From assembly GCF_039555335.1 (NCBI RefSeq), contig NC_092628.1, positions 59,631,547 to 59,695,546 on the forward strand: a stretch of 64,000 nt of DNA, read 5' to 3'. A program made the translations under genes and the position numbers. The DNA is from Amphiura filiformis. Taxonomy: Eukaryota; Echinodermata; Ophiuroidea; Amphilepidida; Amphiuridae. The first letter of the stretch is position 1. Each line of letters opens with the position of its first letter. The notes beneath the pieces were generated by a model. It saw only the letters and a list, made by a program, of their open reading frames with translations. It did no database searches and was not told the DNA's origin. Of this stretch, positions 60,601 to 64,000 are shown in pieces.

Positions 60601-63600
60601 ATTTTACAATTGATCTTTTTGCTGATGCCTTTGTATACTATGGGTGAAGCATTTGAGACTTTCTATATGCAATACTCACTCAAGGAGGTATGCACGTCAT
60701 TCCCACCATACAGCCAAATATATTGTGATGTTGCAGGTATGTTTTAAAGTGTTTCGTTTTGTATTTGTTTATTTTTATTTTTTGATATTTCTTTTGCTTG
60801 GTACATTCAATGCGAGACACCTGAACTGGCTAGTCATATTGATGCATCTAAAAATCCTATTACTATAAGATAAAGAACAGAAAGCATCCCCCCAAAATAC
60901 TATCTTCTCCTTGGCTCTTGGGAGTCTAAAGAGAATTTTTGATACTGTATCCAGTGGCGTAACTAGGGGGGCAGGGGGCAACATGTCCCAGGCGCCACCC
61001 TTAGGGGACGCCAAATTGACCAATTCAGTATCGATTCTGCACCCCTCCAAGCGATGAAAGTCAAAATTTATGTGTGCTTCGCGGCCATTTCAGCACAAAA
61101 TCAATTGAAAGAACATTTTAAGACCGATATTCAACTTTCCAGCGCGCAATTGTTTCAAGAATTGGTGGGGAGCATTATGTATCCTTAGCCCTGGGTGCCA
61201 CAACCCCTAGCTATGCCACTGCCCGCGTCTATGACATTCTTGGGTGGGGGTAGGGGCGCCAATTTTGTTTCTTGCCCCGGGCGCTAAGGATTTCAAGAGA
61301 TATCATAATCTGTTGGCTTGAAGACTAAAACAAAGACTCTTGAGGTGATTGAAATTTAATGGCTAATGGTTTGTTAATTGATTCATTAGTTGATTGACTA
61401 AATGGATGATCAATTGATTGATAAACCATGTTGATCCAGTGATGTTTGATTGATTGACATTATTCTCCAGGTATTCCTTGGGAGACTGACTACCTAGCCT
61501 GGGGTAATGGAGGTATAGGAGTGTACCTGGTGTTCTTAGGAGTGGGGGGATTCTTCTACTTTGGTCTGGTATTCCTTGTTGAAAGTCAACTGATTGGGAA
61601 AATCAAACATCATTATGCAAGAAAACGCTATCAGAAAACAGACAACTTAATATACAGTGAGTCAGGAAGAGCAAGAGGAGTAGAGGTAGGCCTACAGTAT
61701 ATTCTAATTTTCAAATTACATGCCGAAATAATATATTTGGTTTTGGCAGTTAAAGGACTGTCAATTATTGTTTTTAATATTTTGTTTTACAGATTGCTTG
61801 TTCTGAGTTATACTTCAGTTGTAATTGTTGATTGTTAATATAATTTGCACTAATTTTCAAGATGATATTGGTATATAATTCACTTTAATCTAATTGTTTT
61901 CATTTAAAAAATAAATTTTGAATCCCATCATGCATATCAGATGGAAGCAGTTGTATTCAGTGAGCGAACAGTAAGTATCATTGGCAACATGCTAACAGAG
62001 ACTCCAAGCATGCATGATTTGCATTTCGGGGAATTTTTGCTAGTATGTTCGTTTGTTTGTTTGCTTTTTTTTGTATTTGCTTCATTTTCACTGCATTTGA
62101 TGAAAATATGGTGATATTTTGACATATGTATGTGAATTTGACATGGGCATGTTTCAATATTGTAGATGTGATTGAGCTGTATTATTTATTTATTTCAATG
62201 TCCTAATTAAAGTATGACCCAAAGTAATGTTTACATCACTGAATAATTTAGTGGTTTCTGACCTAATTATTGTTTTTAAAAATTGAATAGTAGGATAATT
62301 ATTAATTGTTTGTAAATTTTGCAGTTTGCACCACATTCTCTGCCATAAGTTTCACTACCAGCACTTTATCATGTTTATTTTATGCTCAGTATTTCCTACA
62401 TCTGCTGCCAGTTAGCAGTATCATTGGTTTCTATGCATTTGCCTTATTTATTTGTTGACTGAAGAGGTTCATCAGGTCTGTTAATTAATCAGCTATTTAG
62501 AGTTAATTTGTCAAGACCAAGTGAAAAACTTACATTTTTCTGCTGACAGCTTTGAGAAAGCCAGAAGGTTTCTGGCGAAACTGTCAGCAGAAAAGTTTTT
62601 CACTTGGTCTTGACAAATTAACTCTAAATAACCAGTTATTTATTTGTTGCCTAACTTGCCTTTATAATATTATTGGCCATACACATTTTGTGAAGTTGTA
62701 TGATCATTTTGTGTGTTTTGAGCATGAAATTAGTGTTTTGAACACTGGTAATTTGAGCCCTACACATAGTCATGTATTTGAGTTTGCACCAGTATACCTT
62801 CTACGTAAGTTAGTTTATACTGTACTACTGCTACCAAAAGCAATAATGAGCACAAACACATGAGCTTCAGATATGTGATGGTCTGACATTGTGTTATATA
62901 AAGTGTAGCTTTGGTTTAGTGGTGTAAAATCATATTAAACATATACGAGTGGATATTCATACGTAGTGGTAGATAAAATGATTAAAGAGTTTAACTTCAA
63001 CACTACACTATTTTTCGCTCACCTAGAACGTTTTCACTAGTTCGACTAGTGTCTTCAGCAGATGGTGATGCTGTGATGATATCTTGTCTACGATCAGGAT
63101 AACCTTCCCTGATGATGTCATATGATTGACAGAATGACGTCATAGAATGACGTCCCACAGAGTTCTGGAAGCTATACACATAAGAACTCAGAAACCGAGA
63201 CTGAATCGTGACAAATGACTCGAAATAGACCCTATCTGGGACAACCTGCTGATGCCCAAGGAGGGGGGGGGGGCACTACATCATAACTTCCTATGACATC
63301 ATTCTGTCAATCATATGACGTCATCAGTGAAGGTTATCCTGATCGTAGACAAGATATCATCACAGCATCACCATCTGCTGAAGACGCTAGTCGAACTAGT
63401 GAAAACGTTCCAGGTGACCGAAAAATAGTGTAGTGTTGAAGTTAAACTCTTTAATCATATTAAACATGTTAAAATTACCCTTTGACTATTTTGCTTACAG
63501 GAAGATGAAGACGTAGCTGCAGAAAGAAAGCGCATAACAACTTTGCCAATGTCTCAGCTTGAGCAGGATAATATGCTGATAGTCAAGAATCTAAGAAAGG

Positions 63601-63913
63601 TATATTCACTGAGGGGAATGAGAGGAAACCTGCTAGCTGTAGAAGATATATGTGTGGGTGTGCCACAGGGAGAGTGCTTTGGCCTTCTTGGTAGGTATTA
63701 ACAGCATAATTGCCTTAATTACAGTGAGTAATAGCAAATATGTTTGAACAGTTTCAAAGGTGCTGGTACTGATGGGCATTTGCAACATCCTTTATTACAG
63801 GTATCAATGGAGCAGGGAAGACCAGTACATTCAAGATGTTGACAGGAGATGAAGCTGTGACAGCTGGCTCTGCATATCTCAAGGGTTATAGTATCAAATC
63901 AGACATCAAAAAG
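35569..63913 (+). CDS. abca3: ABCA3-like full ABC lipid transporter, 18 coding exons, 3' end beyond window
   Basis: Exons: 35569-35920, 36526-36798, 39036-39277, 39892-40008, 40555-40678, 41541-41714, 42498-42679, 53204-53344, 55381-55665, 56291-56449, 56649-56859, 57374-57623, 58441-58658, 59501-60736, 61471-61685, 61941-61970, 63501-63690, 63801-63913. All are GT-AG and keep one frame for 1,504 codons. The product aligns from its first residue ([20 protein letters not shown]; human ALLLWKNYTLQKRKV) with ABCA3, which is 1,704 aa; about 200 residues including most of NBD2 lie past the window. Layout is TMD1 with large extracellular loop, NBD1, regulatory linker, TMD2, NBD2. In mammals ABCA3 moves phospholipids into lamellar-body membranes; related invertebrate members are less characterised, so substrate is inferred. 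Exon 7 has spawned a 10-kb tandem array in the following intron. ABCA family membership is certain; ABCA3 subgroup is likely. Confidence 0.95.
35955..36022. repeat. GT/GGGTGTG simple repeat
   Basis: G/T-rich microsatellite in ABCA intron 1, shortly after the exon 1 donor. Confidence 0.8.
36234..36475. repeat. Large (GAT)n trinucleotide repeat
   Basis: Imperfect GAT/GGT/GTT triplets lead into a pure (GAT)n run of about 23 copies (about 36399-36467), ending roughly 50 bases before the exon 2 acceptor at 36526. The open frames it creates (poly-Asp, poly-Met) are artefacts of the repeat. Confidence 0.92.
36943..37210. other. Intron 2 low-complexity segment
   Basis: Contains G-runs and an A-run near 36817. 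No protein is recognised in its open frames. Confidence 0.4.
38048..38692. mobile_element. Long-TIR foldback element in ABCA intron 2
   Basis: Left arm phrases GTTTTTAGTCGCTGC, GTGCATCTGTTGTCTCATAT, CCCCCAACTCAACACAAAA and CAACCATGAGAGTTACC recur in inverted order and orientation on the right (GGTAACTCTCATGGTTG, TTGAGTTGGGGG, ATATGAGACGATAGATGCAC, GCAGCTAAAAAC). Arms are about 140 bp, diverged. Between them a ~33-bp phrase (CAATGACTAGAATTTCAA) repeats two to three times. Confidence 0.8.
42498..42679 (+). CDS. abca3: ABCA exon 7, source exon of the 112-bp array
   Basis: 182 nt, entered after TTCCAG and ended by ACG|GTGAGT. Its last 96 bases, from GTAGATATTG at 42584, plus 16 intronic bases form the repeated unit. 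Splicing 42679 directly to 53204 joins PWYFPFT to QSYWCGSP, as in human (PWYFFIMPSYWCGKP). So the authentic product needs only the first of about 89 donors. Confidence 0.92.
42584..52902 (+). repeat. ~89-copy, 111-112 bp tandem array of ABCA exon 7 end plus 5' splice site
   Basis: The unit is 16 intronic bases (GTGAGTGCAATCATTG) followed by 96 exon 7 bases from GTAGATATTG to TTCACG. Copies run head to tail from the real exon to the last donor at 52887, interrupted once by a MITE (42808-43138). Length and mean period give about 88 copies beyond the exon. Copies are nearly identical. Differences cluster at T4C3/T5C2/T4C2 before TGG, at GGA[A/G]GCT, at GG[T/C]AGATATT and at CAC[G/A]GTGAGT. Occasional irregular units lie near 45450, 47327, 47600, 48105 and 48919. 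Units lack a polypyrimidine-AG acceptor. Open frames of 60, 97 or 134 codons are by-products of the repeat. Confidence 0.96.
42808..43138. mobile_element. hAT-like MITE inserted in the ABCA array
   Basis: TIR-like ends CACAGAATTAGAGAAGGAG and its diverged complement (ending TTTTAATTCTGTG) are flanked by perfect 8-bp copies of the array phrase AATCATTG (42800-42807 and 43139-43146). It is 331 bp with no transposase. It sits after the second donor, near the 5' end of the array. Confidence 0.85.
53204..57623 (+). CDS. abca3: ABCA exons 8-12: first nucleotide-binding domain
   Basis: Exon 8 bridges from TMD1 (YWCGSP). Exon 9 carries Walker A ([10 protein letters not shown], from residue ~564) and the Q-loop ([11 protein letters not shown]). 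Exon 10 carries the ABC signature (LSGGM, residue ~664). Exon 11 carries Walker B and D-loop ([12 protein letters not shown]) and the H-loop ([20 protein letters not shown]). Exon 12 covers the post-NBD regulatory domain to [10 protein letters not shown]. All catalytic motifs are intact. Confidence 0.95.
53615..53785. mobile_element. hAT-like MITE, CAGTGGCGTAGC family, perfect 8-bp duplication
   Basis: The left end CAGTGGTGTAGCG and right end TGCTACGCCACTG are inverted. CTTTTGCA flanks both sides exactly (53607-53614 and 53786-53793). This copy defines the target duplication for the family also seen at 11314, 19063 and 60952. Confidence 0.85.
53886..55017. mobile_element. 1.1-kb element with ~250-bp TIRs, containing a nested MITE
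   Basis: The outer arms (53886-54135 and about 54775-55017) begin ACAGCCTGTCTCAAA and are reverse complements over about 250 bp at moderate divergence. TA borders CAGCCTG...CAGGCTG on each side. Nested inside are a MITE at 54384-54648 (AGGTCCGCATGCACAAAAG / CTTTTGTGCATACGGACG) and a hairpin at about 54700-54775 (TGCGTCTAATGCA pairing). In ABCA intron 8. Confidence 0.8.
54384..54648. mobile_element. Nested MITE (AGGTCCGCATGCACAAAAG ends)
   Basis: Inverted ends of about 28 bp with GGTCTAAC motifs repeated just inside each end. It lies between the arms of the larger element and so was probably inserted later. Confidence 0.7.
58078..58370. mobile_element. TTAA-bounded palindromic MITE
   Basis: TTAAGGGGGTACTACACCC at the left pairs with GGGTGTAGTACCCCCTTAA at the right. 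The inverted repeat continues inward over most of the ~293 bp (GGCAAGGACTGCAACTACTG and its complement), leaving a ~40-base loop. In ABCA intron 12. Confidence 0.88.
58441..61970 (+). CDS. abca3: ABCA exons 13-16: linker, second transmembrane domain, 30-nt micro-exon
   Basis: Exon 13 is a Ser/Asp-rich linker. Exon 14 (1,236 nt) is unusually long and encodes TMD2's first helix ([18 protein letters not shown]), the second extracellular loop and several helices ([40 protein letters not shown]). Exon 15 (61471-61685) gives the last helix ([18 protein letters not shown]). Exon 16 (61941-61970) is a 10-codon micro-exon, [10 protein letters not shown], with good AG and GTAAGT borders and phase 0 on both sides, so it can be skipped without frame loss. 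Confidence 0.9.
58706..58870. repeat. Partial copy of the GTGGCGG...GGGGGG repeat
   Basis: It starts AGTGGCGGTGCCAGGTAATTT and resembles the left part of 33944-34152, with long G-runs. No matching right end is visible, so this is a fragment. ABCA intron 13 also has C-runs and a (CA)n near 59057-59080. Confidence 0.55.
60952..61221. mobile_element. MITE of the CAGTGGCGTAGCCAGG family
   Basis: CAGTGGCGTAACTAGGGG at the left pairs with CCCCTAGCTATGCCACTG at the right. Flanks do not match, so the target duplication is decayed. In ABCA intron 14. Confidence 0.78.
62490..62643. mobile_element. Palindromic MITE (~154 bp)
   Basis: ATTTAGAGTTAATTTGTC... is matched in inverted orientation by ...GACAAATTAACTCTAAAT. 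A second inner hairpin (TCTGCTGACAG / CTGTCAGCAGA) lies at the centre. The open frame starting in it is not protein-like. In ABCA intron 16. Confidence 0.82.
62979..63457. mobile_element. Foldback element with ~155-bp arms
   Basis: ATGATTAAAGAGTTTAACTT at the left is mirrored by AAGTTAAACTCTTTAATCAT at the right. Arms share CTGCTGAAGAC-type, GATCAGGATAACCTTC-type and ATATGACGTCAT-type segments in inverted order. A G-run lies in the loop (63260-63275). The right arm ends about 43 bases before ABCA exon 17. Confidence 0.85.
63501..63913 (+). CDS. abca3: ABCA exons 17-18: start of second nucleotide-binding domain
   Basis: Exon 17 holds the acidic lead-in and first strands ([26 protein letters not shown]). 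Exon 18 supplies Walker A ([16 protein letters not shown]) and ends in phase 0 at KK before GTAATC. Signature, Walker B and the C-terminus lie outside the window. Confidence 0.93.
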
Positions 63914-64000
63914 GTAATCAACAGTAGGTTTACTCACTGGTCTTGTGATTGTGTAATTGTGATTTTAATTAATACAATTGTCTTGATCAGGAATGTTACA

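Noticed and set aside
62552-62863. 103-codon frame in ABCA intron 16
   Set aside because: It begins inside a palindromic MITE and shows no protein-like features.

Overview
This window is animal nuclear DNA, probably from a marine invertebrate (an echinoderm, hemichordate or similar deuterostome; the lineage is an inference). It is AT-rich. Its genes have GT-AG introns, and the introns and spacers are crowded with small inverted-repeat DNA elements (MITEs), foldback elements and decayed non-LTR retrotransposons. Three protein-coding genes can be supported: (1) an intronless-CDS TRIM E3 ligase of RING / B-box / B-box / coiled-coil / NHL-like type (minus, 6228-8254); (2) a complete ASPSCR1 (TUG/ASPL) gene of 17 coding exons (minus, 29456 down to 14478, about 611 aa); (3) the first 18 coding exons of an ABCA3-like full ABC transporter (plus, 35569 to the window edge, about 1,504 aa of an expected ~1,700). 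ASPSCR1 and the ABCA gene are divergently oriented, with about 6 kb of repeat-filled DNA between them.

Layout: 1-1409 GGTCA-rich tandem repeat; 1536-3424 a composite element holding an 881-bp foldback; 4365-4707 a TTAA-type MITE; 6079-8260 TRIM gene; 9216-13263 MITEs, a non-LTR retroelement with an (AAG)n tail and an 863-bp TIR element; 14168-29456 ASPSCR1 with a SINE, several MITEs and a retroelement remnant in its introns; 29457-35568 spacer with MITEs and a CR1/Jockey-like remnant; 35569-64000 ABCA gene.

The most unusual finding is that both large genes carry tandem arrays made from the 3' part of one of their own coding exons together with its 5' splice site. In the ABCA gene a 111-112 bp unit (96 bp of exon 7, then GTGAGT and 10 further intronic bases) is repeated roughly 88 extra times over 10.2 kb, placing about 89 consensus 5' splice sites ahead of one 3' splice site. 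In ASPSCR1 an 81-bp unit (76 bp of exon 10 plus GTAAG) is present ten times. Each array was later split by a different MITE with a perfect 8-bp target-site duplication copied from the array unit. Flanking exons keep phase if only the first donor is used, so both genes look functional if the spliceosome ignores the decoys. Single-base frameshifts in the TRIM gene and in ASPSCR1 exon 13 suggest either real decay or assembly indels; this also cautions against trusting homopolymer variation in the arrays.

No prokaryotic operons, CRISPR arrays, rRNA or intact tRNA genes were seen.
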